A stretch of 22,984 nucleotides of DNA from an uncultured Actinomyces sp. (lineage in GTDB: Bacteria; Actinomycetota; Actinomycetes; Actinomycetales; Actinomycetaceae), in the NCBI GenBank assembly GCA_915063485.1, contig CAJZDJ010000023.1, forward strand, positions 1 through 22,984. Direction: 5' to 3'. Each line of letters begins with the position of its first letter. Position 1 is the first letter of the stretch. The notes under the pieces are model-generated. The model saw only the letters and a list, made by a program, of their open reading frames with translations. It had not been told where the DNA came from and did not search any database. Of the stretch, positions 1 to 6,869 are shown in pieces. Both the position numbers and the translations under genes were made by a program.

Positions 1-1
1 C

Positions 2-30
2 GGGGCTCCTAGACATTGTCTAGGAGCCCC
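2..30 (-). terminator. Hairpin downstream of the GH66 gene, probable terminator
   Basis: A perfect palindrome with arms GGGGCTCCTAGACA and TGTCTAGGAGCCCC and almost no loop begins 21 bases beyond the stop codon of the minus-strand dextranase gene. Position and strength fit an intrinsic terminator. The U-tract for a minus-strand transcript would lie outside the window, so this part cannot be checked. No T-run follows on the plus side. Confidence 0.6.
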
Positions 31-51
31 ACGGCTTGTTAGTTGTGGCTA

Positions 52-2307
52 TTAGTTGGGGTTAGTCCAACGCTGCGAGGCGCGACTGTGACAAGTCCAC
101 AGGTGTACTGGCGCTCCGCTTTGCTTAGAGTCACCACTTACACCAAGGCACTTACCAGTTTCAGGGTTACGGTATTGGCCTGCAGAGGTGTACTGCCACT
201 TTTGTGACTTCAAAGCACTGTTGCACTCCCAGGTGTGAATACCAGCCCCGTCAACATTACGGTGTTCCTTAATATCCACGCACAGGTTCTTACCGGCCAA
301 ACGCAGCTGACCGTCAACATACTGGAAGTTCTGGCTGTAGGAATTGGCGTCGCAGTTAACCTGCTCTACCTGAGTTCCATTAGCCAGCTTGCCGTCACGC
401 ACGTTCATGCACAGGCCAGAGTTGGCGTTAACTACGCGAGTGTTAGCACCCTCGCCGTTACCCTTAATCATGTAGATAAAGTCCCACACCTTCAGGCTAG
501 AAACCGTAAAAGTAATGTAGGTGCCCTTGGCGTCAGTACCCTTGGTGAAACTCAAGTCCTTGGCGGCGCCACCGTCAATGTCGGGGCTGACCAGGTTGAT
601 GCGGGCAGGTACCCCATCTTGTCCTACGTAATACTTAACCTTGAGGTTACTTTGTTCCTTAATCTCTCCGGTAGCGTTACGCCACTTGCCGTCGTCGCCC
701 TTAAGGTTAATCAGGTGCAGCACGTCACCAGTGGAGTTACGCATGGTGTTAGTCCAAATGGTGTTAGCGGCGCCGTCGGTAGAAGTGGGCTGGCCCTCAA
801 TCGAAACCGTGCGCCCCGTGCTAGTCAGCTGCGGGCCGTAAAGTACCTGCTCGTAGGCGGTAATTACGTTGTAGTAACTGGGCAGCCAGTACTTAAGGTC
901 ATCCTGCATGTAACGGTTGCGGTCAGGGAAGTAAGGCCCTTCCAGCATCTTGGTGTAGTTACCAGGCTTTACCTGCGGGTCACCATTTTGGCCCAGCTCC
1001 AGGTGAGTGGCACCGTTAGCGGCAAAAGCTGCATCAGCAAGCTGCACTGAAGCAGTGTTAAAGGTCTGCTTACCCTTACCGTCATCGATGTTCTCGCCCT
1101 TGTTCATATAAGCCGCAATAATCGCAGGCTTACCGTGCGAATCAATACGCTGCTGCTGCAGATACTGCTTTACCTGGGCTTTAGTTTCGTGGGCACCCCA
1201 CAGTTCGGTGTAGAGGTAGCTAGCGTTTGACTTAGCTAGCTCGCTAGCACCAAAACCATCAACTGCGTTAAGACCTACCGGCTTACCAGTAGCTTCGGCA
1301 GTGTCGTTAACCAGCTGGGCAAAACCCCAAGGCAAGTTAATAACCTCACCACGACTGTTAGTAAAGGTGGTCTGAGCCCCAGAACCAAGCTGGTCGATGT
1401 GAGTGCCCTTGAAGCCTAATTTAATTATCTGGTCATTGAAGCGAGGCACAATCAGGTTGCGCCAAGCAGCATCACCGACGTCGACAATGTGCTCTTCTGA
1501 ACGCCACTTCTCTACACCGTTTTCTTTGTAGATGAACATGACTTCGGTGTAGGGCTTGGTTTCCATCTGCCCTTTGTTATTGGGCTGGGTGCGGTTGATC
1601 AGCCAGCTTTTTTTCACGCCGTGCTGTTCATAGTCATCATTGAGAGCTGCGTAAGCCATCGAGTAAGGCAGGGGGGCTATGCCATTAGTATCTGCGGACT
1701 TGATAAACCCCTGCACCACACTTTTCTCAACGGGACGATGCAGCCAGTCTTGCCACCGGTCAGCAACCTTACCGTTTTCCATTTTTACTGGATCATCGTG
1801 ACGCCACATCCAGTCATAGAACTGCACTGAGTTGATGTGGTACTTCTGAGCCAGCTCACCCATGGTTCCCAGCTGTGCTTGGCTAGAAACTGAAGAACTG
1901 TAATCGCCCACGTAACCCATACGCGGGTAGCTGGTCCAGCTCTTGGAAGCATCAATGCCGGTGTAGGCGTGAGCCCCACCAGCCTCAGCATCTACCAGGT
2001 AGCCACGGCCGTCCGCACTTGGCACAGTAAATTCAATGACAGCAATGCCCTTGCTATTGGCGCGAGCTTTGTCTTTGGCTTTGGTTGCACCCAGGTTAGA
2101 AACCGTGAAGTTAACTTCCACATTTGGCTTAGTTTGAGCCCAAATCTTGACTTTCTCACCGGGCGTGGCCATGGCGGTGTTAATCCAGACACTGTCAACA
2201 TCTGCTTTAGCGTCTTCAGCATAAACCGCCGGCCCAGCCAGGCCCAGCATCGTAAAGGCACAAACCCCAGCCAGCGCGCCACGCAGAGCGCGAGGTTGAG
2301 TTTTCAT
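52..2307 (-). CDS. Secreted GH66 dextranase-type glycoside hydrolase with C-terminal ricin B-like lectin domain
   Basis: This 751-residue protein probably hydrolyses alpha-1,6-glucan (dextran) outside the cell. Residues 1-30 form a signal peptide with a likely cleavage after V-Y-A-30. Residues 37-115 look like a beta-sandwich of the type that precedes the GH66 barrel. The barrel spans about 120-470: Asp305 in G-T-H-I-D-Q-L-G fits the nucleophile and Glu368 in Y-T-E-L-W-G fits the acid/base, with spacing close to that of known GH66 enzymes. A second beta domain follows (about 485-615). Residues 622-751 form a ricin-type beta-trefoil with repeated C-L/V and Q-x-W/F motifs, likely for carbohydrate binding. 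The ATG at 2307 has the ribosome-binding site AAGGGG. GH66 also contains cycloisomaltooligosaccharide glucanotransferases; I do not see the CBM35-type insertion of that subgroup, so dextranase is preferred. Family is secure; exact product is inferred. The 214 bp upstream hold no convincing promoter, only a weak inverted repeat (AGTCTT 2352-2357, AAGACT 2366-2371). Confidence 0.88.
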   Translation of the reverse strand: MKTQPRALRGALAGVCAFTMLGLAGPAVYAEDAKADVDSVWINTAMATPGEKVKIWAQTKPNVEVNFTVSNLGATKAKDKARANSKGIAVIEFTVPSADGRGYLVDAEAGGAHAYTGIDASKSWTSYPRMGYVGDYSSSVSSQAQLGTMGELAQKYHINSVQFYDWMWRHDDPVKMENGKVADRWQDWLHRPVEKSVVQGFIKSADTNGIAPLPYSMAYAALNDDYEQHGVKKSWLINRTQPNNKGQMETKPYTEVMFIYKENGVEKWRSEEHIVDVGDAAWRNLIVPRFNDQIIKLGFKGTHIDQLGSGAQTTFTNSRGEVINLPWGFAQLVNDTAEATGKPVGLNAVDGFGASELAKSNASYLYTELWGAHETKAQVKQYLQQQRIDSHGKPAIIAAYMNKGENIDDGKGKQTFNTASVQLADAAFAANGATHLELGQNGDPQVKPGNYTKMLEGPYFPDRNRYMQDDLKYWLPSYYNVITAYEQVLYGPQLTSTGRTVSIEGQPTSTDGAANTIWTNTMRNSTGDVLHLINLKGDDGKWRNATGEIKEQSNLKVKYYVGQDGVPARINLVSPDIDGGAAKDLSFTKGTDAKGTYITFTVSSLKVWDFIYMIKGNGEGANTRVVNANSGLCMNVRDGKLANGTQVEQVNCDANSYSQNFQYVDGQLRLAGKNLCVDIKEHRNVDGAGIHTWECNSALKSQKWQYTSAGQYRNPETGKCLGVSGDSKQSGAPVHLWTCHSRASQRWTNPN

Positions 2308-2521
2308 TTAATTCCCCTTAGTGAATATCGGCGGCATCCTTGCCCACCAGGAGTCTTAAGCCTGGAAGACTGGACACCATCTACGATGCTCACTTACAAA
2401 GTTGGGAATTAGCCGAACATACTGGCAAAATAACCTAAATTTTTTGGAACAGTCTATCGCATTGTGAGACAGCTACGACGACGTCGAACCCCCCAGCTAG
2501 TCAACGCTAGTAGCAGATTAC

Positions 2522-2980
2522 TCAGTGGCCACCAGCAAAACCCAGCTGACGCCACGCCTCATACAAACCGATAGCCGCAGAGTTAGCCAGGTTGAGCGAA
2601 CGATTACCATCCACCATTGGGATACGTACCAAATCAGTGACACGTTCATGATGCATGATGTGATCAGGCAAACCGGTGGGTTCAGGACCAAACAGCAAGG
2701 CGTCGCCGTCGATGTAGTCAACGTCTGTGTATAGCAGCTCAGTGTGGGCAGTAAAAGCGAAGATACGCCCCGGTAACTGCGCTAGACACTCTTCCCAACT
2801 GGCGTGAACCACGGTATTAGCCAGGTCGTGGTAATCCAGACCCGCGCGGCGCAGCTTCGAATCTTCCATTTCGAACAACGGATCCACCACATGCAGCATG
2901 GAGCCAGAGTTGGCAGAGAGCCTAATTGCAGCCCCAGTATTACCTGGAATTCGTGGCTCAAAGAAAACTACATGCAACAT
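2522..2980 (-). CDS. trmL: tRNA (cytidine(34)-2'-O)-methyltransferase, SPOUT family
   Basis: TrmL methylates the 2'-O of the wobble nucleotide of certain leucine tRNAs using S-adenosylmethionine, acting as a dimer with a deep trefoil knot. The 152-residue protein has normal family length and all three SpoU motifs: E-P-R-I-P-G-N-T-G at residues 8-16, L-L-F-G-P-E-P-T-G-L-P in the middle, and I-P-M-V-D-G-N-R-S-L-N-L-A-N-S-A-A near the C-terminus, followed by Y-E-A-W-R-Q. No N-terminal RNA-binding extension is present, which is typical of TrmL and separates it from TrmH/RlmB. The ATG at 2980 begins with M-L-H-V-V-F-F-E-P, the usual family start; upstream A-G-G is a modest ribosome-binding site. 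It sits between an accessory cluster and the dextranase with no obvious functional link to either. Confidence 0.92.
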   Translation of the reverse strand: MLHVVFFEPRIPGNTGAAIRLSANSGSMLHVVDPLFEMEDSKLRRAGLDYHDLANTVVHASWEECLAQLPGRIFAFTAHTELLYTDVDYIDGDALLFGPEPTGLPDHIMHHERVTDLVRIPMVDGNRSLNLANSAAIGLYEAWRQLGFAGGH

Positions 2981-3037
2981 GCTTATACCTAACTGATTAG
3001 TGTTTTTAGTTAGCGCGGTTTTACGGGCTCTACCCTA

Positions 3038-3901
3038 TCAGCCTTGGATGTCGGCCGATTCTAACCCCGCCTTCAAACTTCCATACACAGTTACGCAATG
3101 GCCGTAGAACATGTCGTCATCACCAAAGAACACACAGAAACTACCATCTGGCTCCATGGTGATTGAACCCATGGCGATCCTTTTAGCAAAAGTTTCCTCA
3201 GTGATTTTAGCTGCGTCTTCCTCGGTTTCACTCCAGTCACGCGCTAGCTCAGTGAGCTCTTTAGCGGCAAAGCTTCGCAGCTGCGCATCCCACTTGTCTT
3301 GCTGTATGACCATGGTTCTCATCGCTTCGCGCGCTAGCTTTATGGCGTCAGTATCGCTTTTATCCGCCTCAAGGCAGATGCCAATCTCCTCTCCTAGCCA
3401 GTCCACGCTGCCTTCAAAGAAATCGAACTCGCGAATATAGTCCAGCTCCCCCAGTACGTCATCTTGTAAAACCACTGGCTGCAGATACTGCGCAAGTATT
3501 TCTTCTAGCTGCGGACAAGGTGCCTGCTCATCCAAAGTTTCCACAAATAGTAGCTGGTTGTGCAGCTGCGGAATAAATTCTTCTAGCTGCCAAGGTAACC
3601 TAGGGCGTACTTTTAAGCGATAAATTGTTTCAGGTTTAAGATGCAGATAAGAGATCTTATCAGGCTCGTCATCAGCCACCGGATACACTATGCGACCAGG
3701 TAGATTGTGTAGCACTCCGGTTTCACAGTCTACGTAGGCCAAGAAATGCACGATGTTTTCCCAAAAACCGTTTGACTTGGCTGCCCCGCTACTTCCCCCG
3801 GCGATGAGCACCAAAACTTCGCGCGGCTGGGCTTCGAAAAGATTTTCCCATTCTTGCTGCGTCGGGCTAGTGACGGGCTTTGCTTGTTCCAACAGATCCA
3901 C
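3038..3901 (-). CDS. DUF2262 domain protein
   Basis: This 287-residue protein has two parts. Residues about 28-105 form an N-terminal domain with R-E-V-L-V-L-I-A-G-G-S-S-G-A-A-K and V-H-F-L-A-Y-V-D, which in my recollection accompanies DUF2262 in many proteins. Residues about 150-287 are the DUF2262 domain: V-D-W-L-G-E-E-I near its start, F-A-A-K-E-L-T-E-L-A-R-D-W in the middle, F-A-K-R-I as a linker, and F-F-G-D-D-D-M-F-Y-G-H near the end, closing with A-D-I-Q-G. No signal peptide or membrane segment is visible, so it is cytosolic. The function of the family is unknown. The start is GTG at 3901, immediately after an in-frame TAA, with AAGAG close upstream. It heads away from the accessory cluster in the same direction as its neighbours, 97 bp after the next gene. 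An immunity or toxin-associated role is only a guess from context. Confidence 0.8.
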   Translation of the reverse strand: MDLLEQAKPVTSPTQQEWENLFEAQPREVLVLIAGGSSGAAKSNGFWENIVHFLAYVDCETGVLHNLPGRIVYPVADDEPDKISYLHLKPETIYRLKVRPRLPWQLEEFIPQLHNQLLFVETLDEQAPCPQLEEILAQYLQPVVLQDDVLGELDYIREFDFFEGSVDWLGEEIGICLEADKSDTDAIKLAREAMRTMVIQQDKWDAQLRSFAAKELTELARDWSETEEDAAKITEETFAKRIAMGSITMEPDGSFCVFFGDDDMFYGHCVTVYGSLKAGLESADIQG

Positions 3902-3998
3902 CTGCTCTTATTAGATTCACAGTTGCGAAGCAACTTTAACGTTCAGTGCAGCGTTTGTGGCATTGGTGCCGGCTTAGCTGCTAACGCCGACATTACTC

Positions 3999-4514
3999 TT
4001 ATTTAGCTTCTTTGGCTGCAGCGCGCAGTTCTACCAGATCGAATACCTCATTTACATCTAAGTCAAACATCTTTGTCTCAAGATCGATGGGAGCAAAGTA
4101 GTACCTGACCATCTGCGCCCCAAAATCATCTTCTAGCTTTTGCCATTCAGCCGCTGGTAGCACGATGAAGCCAAGCGTGTCTTCGCCTAGACTTTCCATG
4201 AACCACCTGACCCCATACTCCTCTTTAACGAAGTCGTTGAAGTATTTAATGGCGGTGTCTCGATCCTTCTCCTGACCATAAGGGATCTGGAGTTGTTTGC
4301 CGTCCTTGCTTAGTACGATGTCAGGACCGTGGGGTTTAGCGTTATCTACGGTTTGAACTTCTACCTGCTCTTCTAGCAAGTCATTGAAGTAGCTGATGAT
4401 ATCTTCATCATCTTCACGCCAGTCAATCCAGACGATATCCTCAGAATCCCAAAGATCGTCAATCGTTTGCTCATCTTCAAACAAATTTTTTAGCTGTTCA
4501 TAGGTATCAGTCAT
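3999..4514 (-). CDS. Acidic hypothetical protein, immunity-like
   Basis: I do not recognise this 171-residue family. It is strongly acidic, without signal peptide or membrane segments. An N-terminal acidic stretch has the memorable block D-I-V-W-I-D-W-R-E-D-D-E-D-I-I (residues 26-40), and there is a central K-Y-F-N-D-F-V-K-E-E-Y-G-V-R-W-F block and a C-terminal Y-Y-F-A-P-I-D-L. The ATG at 4514 has GAGGT five bases upstream, so the start is good. It lies 29 bp after the DUF1877 gene and 97 bp before the DUF2262 gene, all on the same strand, so co-transcription is likely. Small size, acidity and company resemble immunity proteins of polymorphic toxin systems, but no sequence motif proves this. 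Confidence 0.6.
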   Translation of the reverse strand: MTDTYEQLKNLFEDEQTIDDLWDSEDIVWIDWREDDEDIISYFNDLLEEQVEVQTVDNAKPHGPDIVLSKDGKQLQIPYGQEKDRDTAIKYFNDFVKEEYGVRWFMESLGEDTLGFIVLPAAEWQKLEDDFGAQMVRYYFAPIDLETKMFDLDVNEVFDLVELRAAAKEAK

Positions 4515-4543
4515 TTTTACCTCACAACATTCAATTAGGTAGT

Positions 4544-5059
4544 TTAGTAAATGCCGACTAGTACATTACTGTTCGTTTCTAGTGCTTTACGGTAGAAAGC
4601 ACGCATATTTGTGAAGCAGTCCAGTAGTTCTTCTTTGATTTCTTCTGTTTCGTCTTCACGGTCCCAGATATTTGGATATAGCTCTTCTACCGCGCATGCT
4701 TCCATACTGAAAGCTTCCATAGCTTTGTCTATGTTGAAGGCATCAAGTGCTGCTACGATTGCAGCAATCTCGGACTTATCAGTGTAGGCAACATGATTTT
4801 CGATGTCTTCGATCGGGGTCGCCCCCATCACGGCTTCGCTAAGTGGCTTAACATGCTCTGGCATATTGTCGTCCGCCTCGGTGAGCGTGAAGTGCAAAAC
4901 GTCCCACATTTTGTCAATGTCAAGCATATCTGCAAAATCGTCATCTGAGTCTGCACAGATAGCTTCAAGGTAATCGAAGACTTCCTCGTCACCACTGCAA
5001 GCTTTAAGCTCTGTTAAGTTTTCGTCGCTTAAATACTGGTACCCTGCTCGTAAACCCAT
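4544..5059 (-). CDS. DUF1877 (YfbM-like) family protein
   Basis: The 171-residue protein matches the DUF1877 family in length and pattern: an N-terminal M-G-L-R-A-G-Y-Q-Y-L-S-D-E-N-L (family M-G-x-x-A-x-Y-x-x-L-S-D-E-x-L), D-I-D-K-M-W-D-V-L-H-F-T-L-T at about 47-60 (family D-I-D-K-x-W-D-x-L-H-x-x-L-T), a central A-A-I-V-A-A-L segment, and a C-terminal E-L-Y-P-N-I-W followed by A-F-Y-R-K-A. It is a soluble cytosolic protein. YfbM of E. coli has a solved structure but no established activity as far as I know. The ATG at 5059 is preceded by AGGAGG nine bases upstream, a strong ribosome-binding site. DUF1877 genes are often found in accessory gene clusters; its role here as an immunity-like protein is inference. 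Confidence 0.87.
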   Translation of the reverse strand: MGLRAGYQYLSDENLTELKACSGDEEVFDYLEAICADSDDDFADMLDIDKMWDVLHFTLTEADDNMPEHVKPLSEAVMGATPIEDIENHVAYTDKSEIAAIVAALDAFNIDKAMEAFSMEACAVEELYPNIWDREDETEEIKEELLDCFTNMRAFYRKALETNSNVLVGIY

Positions 5060-5093
5060 CTTTGTGGCCTCCTGATAGTTACTTCAGCACCTA

Positions 5094-5114
5094 CTAGGCA
5101 TTATACATGCCTAG
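5094..5114. repeat. 7-bp inverted repeat over a stop codon
   Basis: CTAGGCA (5094-5100) and TGCCTAG (5108-5114) are perfect complements around a 7-base loop containing the stop codon of the His-rich fragment. It could be a weak terminator or a recombination scar. No U-tract follows on the minus strand, so termination is not well supported. Confidence 0.4.
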
Positions 5115-5406
5115 CGCCAGGCAACTTTTCTAATTCTGTGACGTCGTGATGATGACTGTGCTTATCTTCATTGAAGTAATGATTGTGCCTATGTGAGTGG
5201 CTTACTGTATGTGCATGAGTTGTGCCATCATGTGTATGTATAAACGTATGTTCATGGCTATGAACATGACTAAGTCTTAAGGTATCGATAACTACTAGCC
5301 CTGAGCCAGCAACCATTACCATCAAAGCGACCAGGTACATCCACGATAAGCTTTCATGCAGAAACACTGCCGCTAGCGCAGGAAAGTCTGTACCGTAGAT
5401 AACCCT
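5101..5406 (-). pseudogene. 3' fragment of a DMT/EamA-family transporter with histidine-rich tail
   Basis: The frame is open from 5445 to the TAA at 5101 and has family-like sequence from about 5406: Y-G-T-D-F-P-A-L-A-A-V-F-L-H-E-S-L-S-W, then a hydrophobic helix (V-A-L-M-V-M-V-A-G-S-G-L-V-V-I) and a tail rich in H-x-H pairs. This is the ending expected of a ten-helix drug/metabolite transporter whose cytosolic tail carries a histidine-rich metal-binding-type segment. The first eight or so helices are missing; the GyrI-like gene occupies that position instead. The only early start is a GTG at 5367, which falls inside the conserved helix and lacks a ribosome-binding site, so translation is doubtful. 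I read it as a truncated relic, probably left by recombination at about 5406-5434. An independently expressed small His-rich membrane peptide of 88 residues is a less likely alternative. Confidence 0.65.
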
Positions 5407-5434
5407 CTCTTTTCTAAGCTGTTCCAGTAGGATT

Positions 5435-6067
5435 TTAAGCTTTCTTCACAGGATACCTAATTACGGTTTTGAATTTTTCCGGAGCGACCTTCCTAGCATC
5501 TGATAGATAAATCTCATGATGCAGCCTATCTGTATTTAGATCATTGACATATCCGTGCTGCTTAAGATATTCATCCATAACCGTAACAGTTGCTGGCTCA
5601 TCATCAAACCGCCCTAGATGCATCATCTGTACACACAGTCCCTCAGCGATAGTCATGAACTGCGCCGATGAACAATCTAGCTTTTTCTTTTTAGTTGCAG
5701 CCTCAACCGCCCAGTCAAAATCCTTTTGCATCACAAAATCAGGCAAACGGATAACTGATATCCAGTTAAAACTTGACTTGTCAGCATAATTTACGCCAAC
5801 AACATTATCCTGCCACCAGAACCCTTCAAGTGGCGGAACTACATATTGGAAGAAACCTTCTATTTTATAGTCGGTTTTATAGCTCATTTTTAAAGTGTAG
5901 GCAACAGCATATAGCACACTGATTGCTTGCTGATACGCTCCCTCTAGCTCATTTGGATCGCCCTGCCCAGTCACACCTATATAATTTGCGCTAGGTACGT
6001 CTACGATCTCTGGCCTATTTTTAGGACTATAGAGTTCTTTGTATTCCTTTTTGAAATCAAAGGTCAT
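5435..6067 (-). CDS. GyrI-like small-molecule-binding domain protein
   Basis: This 210-residue soluble protein belongs to the stand-alone GyrI-like group (SHS2-fold ligand-binding domain). Visible family features are D-F-K-K-E-Y-K-E-L-Y at the N-terminus, V-T-G-Q-G-D-P-N-E-L at about 33-42, Y-V-V-P-P-L-E-G-F-W-W around 75-85, E-G-L-C-V-Q-M-M-H-L-G in the middle and H-H-E-I-Y-L-S-D-A-R-K followed by K-T-V-I-R-Y-P-V at the end. Such domains bind small molecules, and some relatives hydrolyse electrophilic compounds; substrate here is unknown. I chose ATG at 6067 rather than the upstream TTG at 6079, because family members begin with the D-F-K-K-E-Y-K block and GGAAA lies six bases before that ATG. 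It follows the preceding gene by only 12 bases, so the two are probably co-transcribed. Confidence 0.85.
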   Translation of the reverse strand: MTFDFKKEYKELYSPKNRPEIVDVPSANYIGVTGQGDPNELEGAYQQAISVLYAVAYTLKMSYKTDYKIEGFFQYVVPPLEGFWWQDNVVGVNYADKSSFNWISVIRLPDFVMQKDFDWAVEAATKKKKLDCSSAQFMTIAEGLCVQMMHLGRFDDEPATVTVMDEYLKQHGYVNDLNTDRLHHEIYLSDARKVAPEKFKTVIRYPVKKA

Positions 6068-6079
6068 ACCTGTTTCCAA

Positions 6080-6610
6080 TCAGCTGCCGCAGCACACATA
6101 AAGTGTTGGCAACCCGTTTTCTTCGTCTTTAACTCCGGTTTCCTTGTTGTATAGGCCTACATAGTCAAAGCCCTCAAAGAAAACATGGTCACCAAGTTCC
6201 TTATTAGCCATTAGATTTTGCAGTTTAAACACCAGCTCCTCAATAGAGAAAGCAACTTTGTTATCCGGTTCAAGGTAGGCAATTACCTCTACCTGCCACC
6301 AGCCATCATCACTTTCGTCCTCTAGGAGTTCCTCACCCTCAGCCAGCAGCTCGTTTTCATGAAGCTGCTCAAGTCCTTGAATCCAAGCTTCATACACAAC
6401 CAGCAACGCTTTTTCTTCAATTGGTGTGTTAACCCTGAGTTCACGCCAATTTTCACCGACACGCTCTGTTAAAATATCGTTAAATTCTGACGCAAAAGAC
6501 TCCCTGGAATATTCGTCTTGATTAAATATCCAGGCGACCTCGTAGTAGGACTCTAGGTTGTGCCGATAGTTTAACTGGCCGTCATTGGCAGTTTGATTTA
6601 ATTGACTCAT
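6080..6610 (-). CDS. Acidic hypothetical protein, immunity-like
   Basis: I do not recognise this 176-residue protein. It is acidic, soluble, and has no signal peptide. Notable blocks are Y-Y-E-V-A-W-I-F-N-Q-D-E-Y (22-34), E-L-R-V-N-T-P-I-E-E-K-A-L-L-V-V-Y-E-A-W near 57-76, a run of acidic residues ahead of D-D-G-W-W-Q-V-E, and a C-terminal T-L-Y-V-C-C-G-S. The ATG at 6610 is preceded by AGGAT ten bases upstream. A possible promoter lies just before it (TTGGAT, 16-bp gap, TAGGAT), weak in the -35 box. It is the first gene of the cluster and the one closest to the orphan methyltransferase tail at 6704-6740. Immunity-type function is a contextual inference. Confidence 0.6.
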   Translation of the reverse strand: MSQLNQTANDGQLNYRHNLESYYEVAWIFNQDEYSRESFASEFNDILTERVGENWRELRVNTPIEEKALLVVYEAWIQGLEQLHENELLAEGEELLEDESDDGWWQVEVIAYLEPDNKVAFSIEELVFKLQNLMANKELGDHVFFEGFDYVGLYNKETGVKDEENGLPTLYVCCGS

Positions 6611-6677
6611 AAGGTCATCCTACCCTGTTTTACCAGGTATCCAAATGATTCACACAAATCTACCCAGACTCAATGCT

Positions 6678-6705
6678 TAAACCATCTCCACCTAAAGATG
6701 TGGTT
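6678..6705 (-). terminator. Imperfect hairpin after the orphan methyltransferase tail
   Basis: On the minus strand the orphan tail's stop TAA (6706-6704) runs straight into an imperfect hairpin, AACCACATCT against AGATGGTT with a two-base bulge, followed by TTTAAG. Its position directly after a displaced gene ending suggests it was the original terminator of the methyltransferase gene. The stem is short and the U-tract weak. Confidence 0.3.
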
Positions 6706-6740
6706 ACAGGCTTGTCAGCGCACAAACCGTCTCAAAGTGA
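6704..6740 (-). pseudogene. Orphan duplicate of the 3' end of the rRNA methyltransferase gene
   Basis: Reading the minus strand from 6739, the codons give H-F-E-T-V-C-A-L-T-S-L and a TAA stop. The first six residues are identical to residues 410-415 of the complete methyltransferase at 7920-9191, and the DNA is identical over 18 bases. The complete gene then ends L-M-S-R-V-E-G-K instead. An orphan copy of exactly the last codons, in the same orientation and 1,225 bp downstream, is what remains when an element integrates near the end of a gene and replaces its tail. The orphan is therefore probably the original chromosomal ending. Confidence 0.65.
6723..6740. repeat. Direct repeat copy 1 (distal attachment-site candidate)
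   Basis: CAAACCGTCTCAAAGTGA, 18 bases, identical to the copy at 7948-7965 and in the same orientation. Flanking bases differ on both sides (A before this copy, G before the other; AA then TGAG after this one, TGAG directly after the other). Proposed core of the far attachment site of the 1.2-kb insertion. Confidence 0.8.
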
Positions 6741-6777
6741 AATGAGCGAACATCAAGTATGTCAAGTAGCTGCGTTC

Positions 6778-6793
6778 GTATGTGGGAACATAC
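6778..6793. repeat. 6-4-6 palindrome near the insertion end
   Basis: GTATGT (6778-6783) and ACATAC (6788-6793) around GGGA. The core TGTGGGAACA (6781-6790) also occurs at 7972-7981 in the methyltransferase gene beside the other repeat copy. That could be a second block of duplicated gene sequence or a recombinase-binding motif; chance is also possible for ten bases. Confidence 0.4.
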
Positions 6794-6799
6794 CTATAA

Positions 6800-6836
6800 A
6801 CCTTTTAACGATATCATAAGGTTATCATTAAAAGGT
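6800..6836. repeat. Long AT-rich inverted repeat downstream of the DUF6609-like gene
   Basis: ACCTTTTAA (6800-6808) pairs with TTAAAAGGT (6828-6836); after one mismatch GATA (6810-6813) pairs with TATC (6823-6826), giving arms of 14 bases with 13 matches and a 9-base loop. It lies 33 bp beyond the stop of the minus-strand gene at 6870. It may be a terminator, although no U-tract follows on that strand, or a recombination or protein-binding site at the edge of the insertion. Confidence 0.6.
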
Positions 6837-6869
6837 ATTAGCTCGACAAACTTAGGGTTATCTATGTTT

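Noticed and set aside
235-1050. 271-codon open frame on the plus strand opposite the dextranase gene
   Set aside because: Low-complexity valine/leucine-rich shadow; no ribosome-binding site, and the minus strand has a convincing full-length enzyme.
2981-3037. CTAACT/AGTTAG inverted repeat between DUF2262 and trmL as a terminator
   Set aside because: Six-bp stem with a 13-base loop; the T-run is in the loop and not after the stem.
6068-6079. TTG start of the GyrI-like protein
   Set aside because: Adds four residues not typical of the family and crowds the stop of the preceding gene; ATG 6067 has GGAAA at proper distance.
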